A program made the position numbers and the translations under genes. A DNA stretch of 64,000 bases from RGIG7213 sp045540335 (GTDB taxonomy: Bacteria > Bacillota > Clostridia > Oscillospirales > CAG-272), in contig JAZQHC010000017.1 of the NCBI GenBank assembly GCA_045540335.1, positions 8,955 through 72,954 of the forward strand. Direction: 5' to 3'. Shown here one piece after another: positions 10,401 to 18,033 of the stretch; within the stretch, counting starts at the first letter, position 1, and the number at the start of each line of letters is the position of its first letter. Under the pieces are notes generated by a model, which was not told the DNA's origin, ran no database searches, and saw only the letters and a program-made list of their open reading frames with translations.

Positions 10401-13400
10401 CTTGGTAACCTGGCAAATAACAAAAACGATTATTATTCGTTTACCACGAAAGATGCGGCAGGCAAAGAGTTTAAAAACTGGTATAAAGTATCAAACTGGG
10501 ATACTTTGGCAGGTGTAACGAGCGACAAGGCCAACGCACATTTTTACGACCAATTTTATAAAAGCGGCGTAAACTACAACTCTACCATCGAGGGCAAGGG
10601 CCAGTTTACGTACAAGAAATCTGAAAACCTTTTCTTCACGTTCCTTGGGGACGACGACGTTTACCTGTTTATAAACAACAAGCTTGCACTTGACCTTGGC
10701 GGTGCGCACGTTCGCTCGGGCTACACGATAAATCTTAACTCCATGGCTGAGGACCTCGGCTTGGTAGATGGCGAAACGTACGACTTCTCGTTCTTCCAGG
10801 CAGAACGCCACGGCTTTGGTTCTAACTTCCAGATATTAACGAACATTAAAATCGTAAACCCTGATATTGAGGTTGAAAAAACTGCTTCGCAATCCGGCAA
10901 GAATCTGCAATACGGTGCACAGGTTTCCGAAACAGAGCCTGTTGACTACAACTTCATGCTTGAAAATACGAAAAAAAGCGATAAAACGCTTGTTCACCTT
11001 TCGTTTGACGACCCTGCAATCGGTATTCATTTAGGTTACGATACCTTAAGCTGGAATACCCATGCAAATATAAACAATATCACGGTTAAAACGTACGACG
11101 CTATATTGGATTCCGAGGGCGAGCCTACGGGCAATTACAACGTATATACCTATCAGGCAAACTCTGACGACCCCGGCGTACTAGACCTTGACGAAGCTAA
11201 ACTTAAGGAAATACTTACAGGTAAGCTGTTCCCCGATCAAGTGGCGGATACTGTCAACTACGGTATGTCTTACGGGGATAAAATAGAAATAATCGGTATA
11301 AAACACGTCCTTACCGAGGCGCAAGTACAGCAAGGTGCGTTCCGTAATACGGTTACGGTGGTGGCAAACGTAATAACACCTGTCGGCACGTACGAGCCAC
11401 TTGTTAAAAACGACACGTTCCTTGTTATCGTTGCAAACGATAAAATATATCTCTGGGCAGGCCACGAAAGAAGCTTTACGATGAATCAACTGTTTGCCGA
11501 CGGCGAGTACCTCGGTACTTATCCGTTCTCGTATTACAGCAGCGGTACGGCCACTGTTGAAGATGAAAAATATACGTTTACCGCAACAGCAGCGTATATT
11601 GCAAACAGCGCTACGGACACAGGCGCTACGGTAACGTTGGCGAGTGGTTCGAAAATCAGCGCTTATAAATTCACCGTATCGTTCCCGAATGTCGGAATGT
11701 ATATGTTTGACTACAATATTACAACCACCGTTAAGGATTCAGGCGGTACGGTTAAGGAAAATACAACGTATAAGTATTCCGTTGCGGTTTACGTATATGA
11801 TGTAGAAGACGTACATTTTGAAATCGACTACGGTCTGCCGGTTGCCCTTTCTACAAGTGGTGACGGTAAGATAGTGGGCAATGTCTGCGCTGACGATACC
11901 TTGGCGTTGGATGAAAATGGATCCACAACCTGGAAAACTTTCGGATATTGTGATTCGGAGGGTGAGGTAAGCGGTTTGAATGCAACAAGTGGCTCGAACG
12001 GCCAGGGCGATTTCAGCGCAATATCGGGCGATGCCGCAACCGGATATAATTTCACCTACACACCGAATAAATTCATCGAAAAAGCAGATGAAGTTTACTT
12101 GAAGTTCGGCGTTTCCGAAGACCATAGTTCAACTGAACCCAAACCCTATACGGTAACAATGGGTATCGTAATGTGGAAAAAAATCTCCATGCGACCCGCT
12201 TCTGTAATGTATTATGAAGAATACATCGACTCCATAAAGACAAATGACACATACGGCGTAACGTATTACGGCAACGGTATAGCGTTGAATGATGGCAAGC
12301 CCGTTGCAAAATACTGCCAATCTGCAGACCAATCGCTTCAATACGGATACGACCCTGCATATAATGAAGATCTTAAAACAAACAACGACGCAATCCCTGC
12401 GGAATATTACAGCAAATGGTTTAAAAAGCTTTACACCTTAGAGGGAACGGGTACAGGCGGATTTGACGGCAAGGGTAACAACTACGCCTTCAGTAACAAC
12501 AGCGTATTGTTCCTTAACGTTGGCGGTAGCAAAGACGACGCTAACTCGTACTATTCCTCTTATATGGGTAAAGAGGGTACTGATCGTTCTGTAGTAAACT
12601 TTACGTTTAGCGGTACGGGCTTCGAGCTTATCAGCTATACTAACCTTTATACGGCAACGTTTATGGTAGAGGTTTATAATTCAAGTGATGAACTGGTGCA
12701 AAGAAAGACCGTAATGACGAAATATACGAACGGCCAGCTTCACCAGATACCCGTTATCGACTTTGAAACGCCAACGTACGGCACATATACCGTTCACGTT
12801 TATGCAATCCCGTCTGCGTCGGGTGCTTCACCGTTGTTCTATCTTGACGGTATAAGGATATTCAACCCCATGGATCCTTCAGCTTCTTTACCAAACGCTG
12901 AAGTGGGCGATTATCTTGCAACTGAAAGATATACGTCGTTTAACGAAATACGCAACAACATCCTTGATGATAAAATTATCATTTCCAAGGTAGAGGTTGA
13001 TGCAAAAGGCAACGTTATTGCCAAAGCAGGTACCAACAGCGCACTTGTTGAACACGTAGGCAAGGGCCTTGGCGGACTTTACGATGCGCCTGTTGGCACA
13101 AAGAGCGACGAATCAGCACTTACGTATGCTTCCGTTGGTCCTAACAACGAAATATATCTTGATAAAAACAGCGCGATAACCTTCTTGCTTAAAGAAGCTA
13201 CGCTTACTTCAAATAATGCATATCCCGCTTCAAGAACGTTCCAGATAGAAGCGAAGATGTTGGGCGAAAATTCAACCGGCACGTTGCTTACCTATGCAAC
13301 GACAGACGGTGCAGCAGTTGCCCCCGTATTAAGCTATACGGCAATGTATTTCCCGATATCCGTTACAGAATGTCCTGCGGTAACAGTTAACGATTCTACT

Positions 13401-13913
13401 TACTACGTTGTAACCATTGGCTGTGCAGACGATGTAAAGAATAACTACGTTGATGGCGTAATCAGTCTTACGTCGTTCAAGATGAACGGATACGAGCTTT
13501 GCACAAACCTCTCCACACTTATAACAACAGAGGAAACTGCAAACGCTGCCACAACTGAAGTAACAAGAACAGTATATGAAAATATGATCGATATTTCCGC
13601 ATATGCTTTGGCATACAACGGCGATCTGTTTGTAAAAACTGTAACGGCTTCACCGTCGGCAATAGCAGGGGAAACCATTAAATTGAATATCGTTGCTTCT
13701 GCAAATGCAGATAGGGTATTTGTAAAAGATGCAAGCGGCGAATTTGTGGAAAGCACGGTTCAAAGCGTTAAAACCTTGGGCGAATACAAGATATTCACAG
13801 TAACTATAAACGCGCCTGAAGAAGCAGGCACTTACCAATACGCTGTAACGGTTCAAGACGGCGATAACAGATTGTCTGAAGAAATGCGTACGGCGGCAAT
13901 AAAGGTAAATTAA
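7452..13913 (+). CDS. Very large secreted fibro-slime domain protein
   Basis: A 2153-residue protein that begins with a Sec signal peptide (MKKR, hydrophobic stretch to about residue 22, then TWAAE). Around residues 1050-1130 it has the fibro-slime signature: LGDDDVYLFINNKLALDLGG then AH and a FFQAERHGFGSNF string. The fibro-slime domain is a beta-sandwich of the PA14-like class found in adhesins and cellulose-binding surface proteins. The N-terminal third contains at least two jelly-roll-like modules (AIRYKTT... and YVQIRYRAS...), suggesting carbohydrate binding. No LPXTG, SLH, dockerin or C-terminal membrane segment is visible, so it is probably released or held by other means. It shares a transcript with the small peptide at 13926. 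Confidence 0.8.
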   Translation: MKKRSLSFFLAVLMVVSVLPLSTWAAETANDDGTSLLAETDVLADAIYLPVTVRDFKSDGILFEYNNNNNSAASASSIATNYAPAITPSTGNQLEKGANSATGGFGQAYVSKRLSGISASDTDVSYQVNGSMILTADDNNNDGVIDPQLNFTLDSFTYRSDYAHSAYRFLAMVYKNPDTEMINSSYNIFWGASTNDYGSNTITKKYSATAGSTLSSTTGASGWNVAFIEIPFTNKQVINKLRFDWTTDANAKVTVAGIYLVNPPKQLNKQEIVAKNSTDKTYDVSTVTVHTDNPASYFGVDSNGMLYARITAAAAQPFGIRVGTNQEDRNQKTTYGGDQNAVVAIRYKTTASVTMCMIRGSDGFGTYQAQDLFSNGNLITDGKWHWLLGRFAGYTAGTDINNFGLYFRGGAQGDTIDIAEVILLTEAEVNNFRAYERVSGNGSVELANANDYDEGFKTVTTSNGTTDTVVTKTECQDVLARPFYDGKIKNHYTKYIAQKANAVVNLYDYTYVENASSSRLDFGANGKKIRYVQIRYRASNFPATNSSGTYIQNKLTFQFYTVSGDTATPPINNQAERSVRIDADGTWHTLVIDLGTNFEWYLFDIYTKLPNGAVLDVDYITFFHPDATANSINSSGILGAEYWNVNRSNSSNPGDYINKYTNGYNFIHEAFTMVQFTAINGTVPRSVIDGRAYEYIWSDIAASKGTKAAEIQAGLGEATVGISYLTGTQNIYGGNFNTHIKNGSTYEAGGWHIGLVEPELVNGKIRYKEVTVRFIARVLSLALMIPYENADGSRNYSALAGDKIDMKDLQYYDLEATNGDTCFDLAQYLRYKIKRYNDSTTDAFIVGGYDETLEKVQDEGDITLKNIRTCTDAAYYLLNNMWNSYEDNGYGRNTYQYSNIGLIPFKTSSGVDAYMFGSSYTNTVYSDIQKDGLGIIYNTQTKNEVWMAVNPDPNNIAGTTSANRFLTNFISGYGTTHSPYYISLGNLANNKNDYYSFTTKDAAGKEFKNWYKVSNWDTLAGVTSDKANAHFYDQFYKSGVNYNSTIEGKGQFTYKKSENLFFTFLGDDDVYLFINNKLALDLGGAHVRSGYTINLNSMAEDLGLVDGETYDFSFFQAERHGFGSNFQILTNIKIVNPDIEVEKTASQSGKNLQYGAQVSETEPVDYNFMLENTKKSDKTLVHLSFDDPAIGIHLGYDTLSWNTHANINNITVKTYDAILDSEGEPTGNYNVYTYQANSDDPGVLDLDEAKLKEILTGKLFPDQVADTVNYGMSYGDKIEIIGIKHVLTEAQVQQGAFRNTVTVVANVITPVGTYEPLVKNDTFLVIVANDKIYLWAGHERSFTMNQLFADGEYLGTYPFSYYSSGTATVEDEKYTFTATAAYIANSATDTGATVTLASGSKISAYKFTVSFPNVGMYMFDYNITTTVKDSGGTVKENTTYKYSVAVYVYDVEDVHFEIDYGLPVALSTSGDGKIVGNVCADDTLALDENGSTTWKTFGYCDSEGEVSGLNATSGSNGQGDFSAISGDAATGYNFTYTPNKFIEKADEVYLKFGVSEDHSSTEPKPYTVTMGIVMWKKISMRPASVMYYEEYIDSIKTNDTYGVTYYGNGIALNDGKPVAKYCQSADQSLQYGYDPAYNEDLKTNNDAIPAEYYSKWFKKLYTLEGTGTGGFDGKGNNYAFSNNSVLFLNVGGSKDDANSYYSSYMGKEGTDRSVVNFTFSGTGFELISYTNLYTATFMVEVYNSSDELVQRKTVMTKYTNGQLHQIPVIDFETPTYGTYTVHVYAIPSASGASPLFYLDGIRIFNPMDPSASLPNAEVGDYLATERYTSFNEIRNNILDDKIIISKVEVDAKGNVIAKAGTNSALVEHVGKGLGGLYDAPVGTKSDESALTYASVGPNNEIYLDKNSAITFLLKEATLTSNNAYPASRTFQIEAKMLGENSTGTLLTYATTDGAAVAPVLSYTAMYFPISVTECPAVTVNDSTYYVVTIGCADDVKNNYVDGVISLTSFKMNGYELCTNLSTLITTEETANAATTEVTRTVYENMIDISAYALAYNGDLFVKTVTASPSAIAGETIKLNIVASANADRVFVKDASGEFVESTVQSVKTLGEYKIFTVTINAPEEAGTYQYAVTVQDGDNRLSEEMRTAAIKVN

Positions 13914-13925
13914 AGGAGGGCAAAG

Positions 13926-14165
13926 ATGATGACAACTAAAAAGGCATATTCTAAGCCCACGCTTCACGCTGAAAGATTTCAGATAAACAAATCTATTTCT
14001 ACAACGTGTATGGACCCTACGATAAGCGACCTTATCGACGTGCTTGGCTTGTTCAACACAGATACGGAAACAACCTGCGCCATGACCCCTGAAGAAGCGG
14101 GCCTCGGCGATGGATACGAAATGGCGTGCTACCACACCATAGACGTATCGTTTGGTTCAAACTGA
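13926..14165 (+). CDS. Small Cys-containing peptide downstream of fibro-slime protein
   Basis: A 79-residue protein preceded by AAGGAGGG and only 12 bp after the fibro-slime stop. It has no signal peptide or membrane segment. The N-terminal part is basic (KKAYSKPTLHAERFQINKSI) and leads to Cys28; Cys51 and Cys68 follow in an acidic, Gly-containing C-terminal half. A conserved-looking leader ending just before a Cys, then a variable tail, resembles precursor peptides, but no modifying enzyme or exporter is next to it. ATG 13926 and ATG 13929 are both possible starts. Function unknown. Confidence 0.7.
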   Translation: MMTTKKAYSKPTLHAERFQINKSISTTCMDPTISDLIDVLGLFNTDTETTCAMTPEEAGLGDGYEMACYHTIDVSFGSN

Positions 14166-14174
14166 TGTAAAAAT

Positions 14175-14208
14175 AAAATCGGCAGAACGGTGTTCTGCCG
14201 ATTTTTTT
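14175..14208 (+). terminator. Terminator of fibro-slime operon
   Basis: AATCGGCAGAAC and GTTCTGCCGATT form a perfect stem followed by a T run. Confidence 0.85.
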
Positions 14209-14216
14209 GTATAACG

Positions 14217-14545
14217 AAAACCACCTGCTTAGCAGGTGATCAGATAGAGGCTTTTGGTGATGAGTAATTCCGCCGCAGCGATAGGCACCTTCTGAAAGGA
14301 AGCTGTCGAGCGAATGCAGACTGAAGTACAGTTCGTAATGATAAAATTCAGCAAAACGGGACTGTAATGCAGGCTTCTTCCACCGCGTTGCGGTTTCCCT
14401 TCCTCTTTGAGGAAGGCTTTGAATTGCCACATCTGTGGCGGCAGGGCACCGTTTGCAAGTGTCAAATGCTTCGGTGGGCTTTAAGCCCCGCCGGTAACAC
14501 GCCCTTATAGGGTTAAGCAAGCCGCAGGGCGGCTGTGCACGCTTG
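14217..14545. repeat. Interspersed repeat, copy 1 (full length)
   Basis: About 330 bp that recur nearly identically at 32670-32998 and in part at 21590-21700 and 22722-22945. Shared blocks include TAATTCCGCCGCAGCGATAG, GAATGCAGACTGA, CCTTCCTCTTTGAGGAAGGC (an inverted repeat), TTGCCACATCTGTGG and AACACGCCCTTATAGGG. It begins a few bases after a terminator. A minus-strand frame stays open through copies 1 and 4, but it has no ribosome binding site and I regard it as non-coding. Confidence 0.85.
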
Positions 14546-14581
14546 TGCTTGCGTAGTTTCTTTTTGCAAGCGCTGATGATA

Positions 14582-14610
14582 TTGACAAATGCTTTGCTTT
14601 GTGATACAAT
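14582..14610 (+). promoter_or_regulatory. Promoter of aroE-aroK
   Basis: TTGACA (14582-14587), a 17-bp spacer and TACAAT (14605-14610). Confidence 0.7.
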
Positions 14611-14639
14611 TTTGCTATCTTTTGAAAGGTGTTTTTAAT

Positions 14640-15869
14640 ATGATATACGGCCTTATAGGGCGCAAGCTGCCGCATAGCTTGTCACCCTTGATACATGAAA
14701 AAACGGGCTGTCAACCGTACGAATTGAAAGAGTTAGAGCCCGAAGAATTAAACGAATTTTTTGAAAAACGCGATTTTAAGGGTATAAACGTTACCATACC
14801 GTATAAAACAGAGGCGTTTAAGTATTGCGACGTTTTATCGCCATTGGCACAACGCATAGGGTGCGTTAACACCGTTGTTAAAATGGCAGACGGCAGGCTT
14901 TTCGGCGATAATACGGATTATTACGGTCTGTTTTCGATGATGAAGGCATGCGGTATTGATGCAAAGGGAAAAAAGGCGCTTGTATTGGGAAGCGGCGGTT
15001 CGTCTTTAACGGCGCGCACCGTTCTTGAGGATATGGGTGCAGAACAAATAATAATCGTTTCGCGCACGGGCGAAAACAACTATTCTAACCTGCATTTGCA
15101 CGCAGATGCCGCCGTTATAGTTAACACTACCCCCGTGGGAATGTATCCCGATAAAACGGATATGTGCCCCGTTGATATATCGCTTTTTCCAAATCTTCAA
15201 GGCGTTGCCGACTTGATTTTTAACCCCTTAAACACCGTATTGGTTCAATCGGCACAGAAAAGGGGCATAAAGGCGTGCGGCGGTATATCTATGCTTGTAA
15301 GGCAGGGTTTTCGCGCGGCAGAGCATTTCCGCGGCTGTACCTTTACCGAGGAAGAAATGGCAAATGCGGAAAAAGAAGTGGTGCAAAGCGTGAAAAATAT
15401 CGTGCTTATCGGTATGCCCGGGTGCGGTAAATCCACGTTGGGCAAGCTGCTTGCAGAAAAGCTTAAGCGCGATTTTTACGATACGGACGCCCTTATAGAA
15501 GAAAGCGAAAAAACCTCTATACCCGAAATTTTTGCCCTTCATGGAGAGGAATATTTCCGCGATGCCGAAAGCAGAATAATTGCCGAGGTATCGCAAAAAA
15601 AAGGTGCTGTTATCGCCGTTGGCGGCGGCGCGGTATTAAGAGAGAAGAACCAAACGTTTTTGCGCGGTAATTCGCTTGTAGTATTTATGCAGCGCGATAT
15701 TTCCGCTTTGCCTACCGACGGGCGGCCGCTGTCTAAAAACCTTGAACAAATGTATAAAACACGCTTGCCCATATACAGACAAGCGTGCCATAAAGAGATT
15801 ATTTTAAATTCCGATAACATCGGCGGAAATTTTGATATTCTGCTGTCATCTACCGGGTATAAGGCTTAA
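14640..15869 (+). CDS. aroE-aroK: Bifunctional shikimate dehydrogenase / shikimate kinase
   Basis: A 409-residue fusion of two shikimate-pathway steps. Residues 1-250 match AroE: SLSP (14-17), NVTIPYK with the catalytic Lys56, DNTD with Asp93, and the NADP loop GSGGSS near 118. Residues 252-409 match AroK: Walker A GMPGCGKS (258-265), a DTD string, and FRDAESRII and GGGAV near the shikimate site. The first domain reduces 3-dehydroshikimate and the second phosphorylates shikimate in the cytoplasm. I chose ATG 14640 after GAAAGGTG because an upstream in-frame start would overlap the promoter. The stop overlaps the stop of convergent rarA. Confidence 0.92.
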   Translation: MIYGLIGRKLPHSLSPLIHEKTGCQPYELKELEPEELNEFFEKRDFKGINVTIPYKTEAFKYCDVLSPLAQRIGCVNTVVKMADGRLFGDNTDYYGLFSMMKACGIDAKGKKALVLGSGGSSLTARTVLEDMGAEQIIIVSRTGENNYSNLHLHADAAVIVNTTPVGMYPDKTDMCPVDISLFPNLQGVADLIFNPLNTVLVQSAQKRGIKACGGISMLVRQGFRAAEHFRGCTFTEEEMANAEKEVVQSVKNIVLIGMPGCGKSTLGKLLAEKLKRDFYDTDALIEESEKTSIPEIFALHGEEYFRDAESRIIAEVSQKKGAVIAVGGGAVLREKNQTFLRGNSLVVFMQRDISALPTDGRPLSKNLEQMYKTRLPIYRQACHKEIILNSDNIGGNFDILLSSTGYKA

Positions 15870-17125
15870 GATTTTATCTTATCCCAATACGCCTTGGCGG
15901 TTTGTTCCGTCTTGTTTGCGCCGTAGGTGTAATATACTGTGTTTTTTATGTCGTCCGGCAGGTATTGCTGGGCGACATAGTCGTTTTCATAGGCGTGCGG
16001 ATATTTATATCCGTCACCGTGCCCGATAGATGATGCGCCCGCGTAATGGCTGTCAAGCAGATGCGAGGGAATGCTTTTGCCCTTACCCTTTGCTATGTCG
16101 GCGGCTGCTGCGTCGTACGCCATATACGCGCTTGCCGATTTTGGTGCAGTTGCCAGATTGATAACGCAATTTGCAAGCGGTATGCGCGCCTCGGGCAAGC
16201 CAAGCGACAACGCCTGCCGGCAACACGCGTAGGTTATTGCGGCCGCCATCGGATACGCCGCGCCTATATCTTCAGATGCGATAACCGAAAGCCTTCGTAT
16301 AACGCTTAACAGCTCGCCTGCGGAAAGAAGCTTTGCCAAATAGAATATCGAAGCGTCAGCATCAGAGCCGCGAATGGATTTCTGCAAAGCGGAAAGAAGG
16401 TCGTAATGGCTGTCGCCGTCTTTAGAAAAAGCGCCTTGGCCGCGCATAGCATCGGGAATAAATTGGTCTGCCAGCTCTTTAGTGATAACCGTATCTGCAC
16501 CGTAATATATATGCTCAAGCATGGTGATGCAACGGCGCACGTCACCGCTGCAAACGCGTGCAATATATTCTGCTGTTTCTTCGTTAAAGGCGATGTTTTT
16601 TTTGTTGTCGTCGTTTAATATATCCACCGCTTTAAGCAAACGGGGCACGCATTCCTTCGGTGTTACGGGCTTGAATTCGAACACCGCGCTTCGCGATATT
16701 ACCGCGCCGTAAACAGAGAAAAACGGGTTTTCTGCGGTTGAAGCGATAAGGGTTATTCTGCCGTCTTCAATATATTCCAGCAGTGACTGCTGCTGTTTTT
16801 TGTTGAAATACTGTATTTCGTCAAGGTAAAGCAATATTCCGCCTTGGCCGATAACGCTTTGTGTTTGCTCGGCTATGTCGCGCACGTCTGTAAGGGACGC
16901 CGTCGTTGCGTTAAGCTTGTACATAGTCATGCCGGAACGCTTGGCAATAATGTTTGCGCAGGTTGTTTTACCCGTTCCGGGCGGGCCGAAAAATATCATA
17001 TTTGCCATATGGCCCGATTCTACCATTCGGCGTAAAGCGCCGTTTTTGCCGAATAAATGGCTTTGCCCTACGATATCGTCAAATTCCGTTGGGCGCATTC
17101 TGTCTGCCAAGGGGCGACCTTTCAT
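15866..17125 (-). CDS. rarA: Replication-associated recombination ATPase RarA (MgsA)
   Basis: A 419-residue AAA+ ATPase of the clamp-loader-like RarA/Mgs1/WRNIP1 family, which acts at stalled replication forks. Walker A GPPGTGKT is at 47-54, Walker B LYLDEI at 98-103, followed by the sensor and arginine-finger regions and the family's C-terminal tetramerisation domain (HYDLLSALQKSIRGSD, then YPHAYENDYVAQQYLPDD). Length and ends are typical. It is transcribed away from the ordered-repeat region at 17228-17440, which it shares with a replisome-like gene on the other side. Its promoter is TTGACT/TATAAT with 17 bp between. Confidence 0.93.
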   Translation of the reverse strand: MKGRPLADRMRPTEFDDIVGQSHLFGKNGALRRMVESGHMANMIFFGPPGTGKTTCANIIAKRSGMTMYKLNATTASLTDVRDIAEQTQSVIGQGGILLYLDEIQYFNKKQQQSLLEYIEDGRITLIASTAENPFFSVYGAVISRSAVFEFKPVTPKECVPRLLKAVDILNDDNKKNIAFNEETAEYIARVCSGDVRRCITMLEHIYYGADTVITKELADQFIPDAMRGQGAFSKDGDSHYDLLSALQKSIRGSDADASIFYLAKLLSAGELLSVIRRLSVIASEDIGAAYPMAAAITYACCRQALSLGLPEARIPLANCVINLATAPKSASAYMAYDAAAADIAKGKGKSIPSHLLDSHYAGASSIGHGDGYKYPHAYENDYVAQQYLPDDIKNTVYYTYGANKTEQTAKAYWDKIKS

Positions 17126-17159
17126 ATCTGTTACCGCTTTCTTCGTTATTTACCTTAAA

Positions 17160-17188
17160 ATTATACCATGCTTTTGGCAATAAGTCAA
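17160..17188 (-). promoter_or_regulatory. Promoter of rarA
   Basis: On the minus strand TTGACT (complement 17183-17188) and TATAAT (complement 17160-17165) are 17 bp apart. Confidence 0.75.
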
Positions 17189-17227
17189 CCGAAAACACAA
17201 ACGTTTGTTTGCAATATTTAATACCAA

Positions 17228-17270
17228 AACCCACTGGGTTATTTTGGGTTGCCTTGGGTTATTTTGGGTT
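17228..17270. repeat. Four TGGGTT iterons at 10-bp spacing
   Basis: TGGGTT starts at 17235, 17245, 17255 and 17265, exactly one helical turn apart, with alternating spacers ATTT, GCCT, ATTT. The first is part of the near-palindrome AACCCA-C-TGGGTT (17228-17240). Such helically phased hexamers are typical of a protein-binding array. The binding protein is unknown. Confidence 0.75.
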
Positions 17271-17272
17271 TG

Positions 17273-17345
17273 TGATACTTGATGCTTGATACTGATTCTT
17301 GATTCTGTATCTGATACTGAATATGAAGCTGAAGCTGATACTGAG
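17273..17345. repeat. Tandem TGATAC-like hexamer/heptamer array
   Basis: About 12 contiguous 6- to 7-bp units. TGATACT occurs at 17273, 17287, 17312 and 17336, with variants TGATGCT, TGATTCT (twice), TGTATC, TGAATA and TGAAGC (twice) between them. It separates the TGGGTT array from the DnaA-box-like array. Replication slippage could have produced it, but its place between two other phased arrays suggests function. Confidence 0.65.
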
Positions 17346-17361
17346 TGCAGCCGCACGGCAG

Positions 17362-17415
17362 TTATCCACAACGTTTTCCACATTTAATCCACTTTTTGTC
17401 CACAAGAAATCCACA
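17362..17415 (+). promoter_or_regulatory. Array of five DnaA-box-like 9-mers
   Basis: TTATCCACA at 17362 matches the DnaA-box consensus exactly. TTTTCCACA (17374), TAATCCACT (17385), TTGTCCACA (17396) and AAATCCACA (17407) follow at 12, 11, 11 and 11 bp, all in one orientation. One to three mismatches are seen in the weaker boxes. This spacing places DnaA protomers on about the same helix face. Confidence 0.75.
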
Positions 17416-17427
17416 ATGACGCTAAAA

Positions 17428-17439
17428 GAACATTTGTTC
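17428..17439. promoter_or_regulatory. LexA operator upstream of the replisome-like gene
   Basis: GAACATTTGTTC is a perfect GAAC-N4-GTTC palindrome and is identical to the box in front of lexA at 19588-19599. It ends 9 bp before the -35 element at 17449. Confidence 0.8.
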
Positions 17440-17448
17440 GAAAATCTG

Positions 17449-17477
17449 TTGACTTTTTCGGTTTTTTGTGGTATAAT
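17449..17477 (+). promoter_or_regulatory. Promoter of replisome-organizer-like gene
   Basis: TTGACT (17449-17454), a 17-bp spacer and TATAAT (17472-17477). Confidence 0.75.
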
Positions 17478-17504
17478 ATAGGCAATAAAGGGCTTGGGGG
17501 TAAA

Positions 17505-18020
17505 ATGGGGCGCAATTCATTCGTGCTGTACAACAGGTATTCGCAATATATAGACATGCTTTCCGATACAGAGCTGGCGCAGGTAATACGCAGTGTTTTT
17601 TCATACGTTTGCACGGGGCAGGCAGACCTGCCGAAATCGCGTACGGCTAAAGCAGTATATGCGCTTATCAAAGAACAGATAGATTTTGACAACGAAAAAT
17701 ACAAAAAAACCGTTGAAAGAAATCAAAACAACGGCAAAAAGCATATTTCTGTTACAGAGTTAAGAAAAAAAGCGGAAAATACCGTTTCGCTTTACAACGA
17801 TATATGCGAAAATTTCCCTATGGCAGAGCAATTTTCGGAAGAAAAAGCCGCCCGATTTTACAAGGCACTTGGAAAAACCACAGAAGAGGAGTTTTTTCAA
17901 GCCGTGCAAAACAGCGACTTTTTAAGCGGCAAAAAGAAAAACAACAAGTACACCTTTTCACTTGATTGGCTTACCGAGCCTGAAAACGTGGAAAAGATAC
18001 TTTCGGGAAAATACGCGTGA
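17505..18020 (+). CDS. DUF6291-like / phage replisome-organizer-like protein
   Basis: A 171-residue cytoplasmic protein. Residues 1-75 (FVLYNRYSQYIDMLSDTELA..., then a VFSYVCTGQ string) resemble DUF6291-type domains from phage replication modules. The C-terminal part, with YNDICENFP, SDFLSGKKKNNKYTFSLDWL and ENVEKILSGKYA, matches the ending common in phage replication-initiation/DnaD-type helicase-loading proteins (FL.G...F.WL..p.N..K.L.G.Y). I start it at ATG 17505 after a GGGGG-rich site. Its control region holds a LexA box and the DnaA-box array, so SOS and DnaA control is likely. Helicase loading is inference from the C-terminal motif. Confidence 0.75.
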   Translation: MGRNSFVLYNRYSQYIDMLSDTELAQVIRSVFSYVCTGQADLPKSRTAKAVYALIKEQIDFDNEKYKKTVERNQNNGKKHISVTELRKKAENTVSLYNDICENFPMAEQFSEEKAARFYKALGKTTEEEFFQAVQNSDFLSGKKKNNKYTFSLDWLTEPENVEKILSGKYA

Positions 18021-18033
18021 TATAAAACGCCGA

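Noticed and set aside
14229..14465. Minus-strand open frame in repeat copy 1, with a counterpart in copy 4 (32630-32965)
   Set aside because: Both frames follow the repeat sequence, lack ribosome binding sites and are absent from copies 2 and 3. They reflect the shared non-coding repeat.
17199..17210. LexA box at the rarA promoter (AAACGTTTGTTT)
   Set aside because: It lacks both G at position 1 and C at position 12 of GAAC-N4-GTTC, unlike the four convincing boxes.
17228..17440. The chromosomal oriC
   Set aside because: dnaA, dnaN, rpmH and gyr genes are not adjacent, so I treat it as an origin-like region rather than the main origin.
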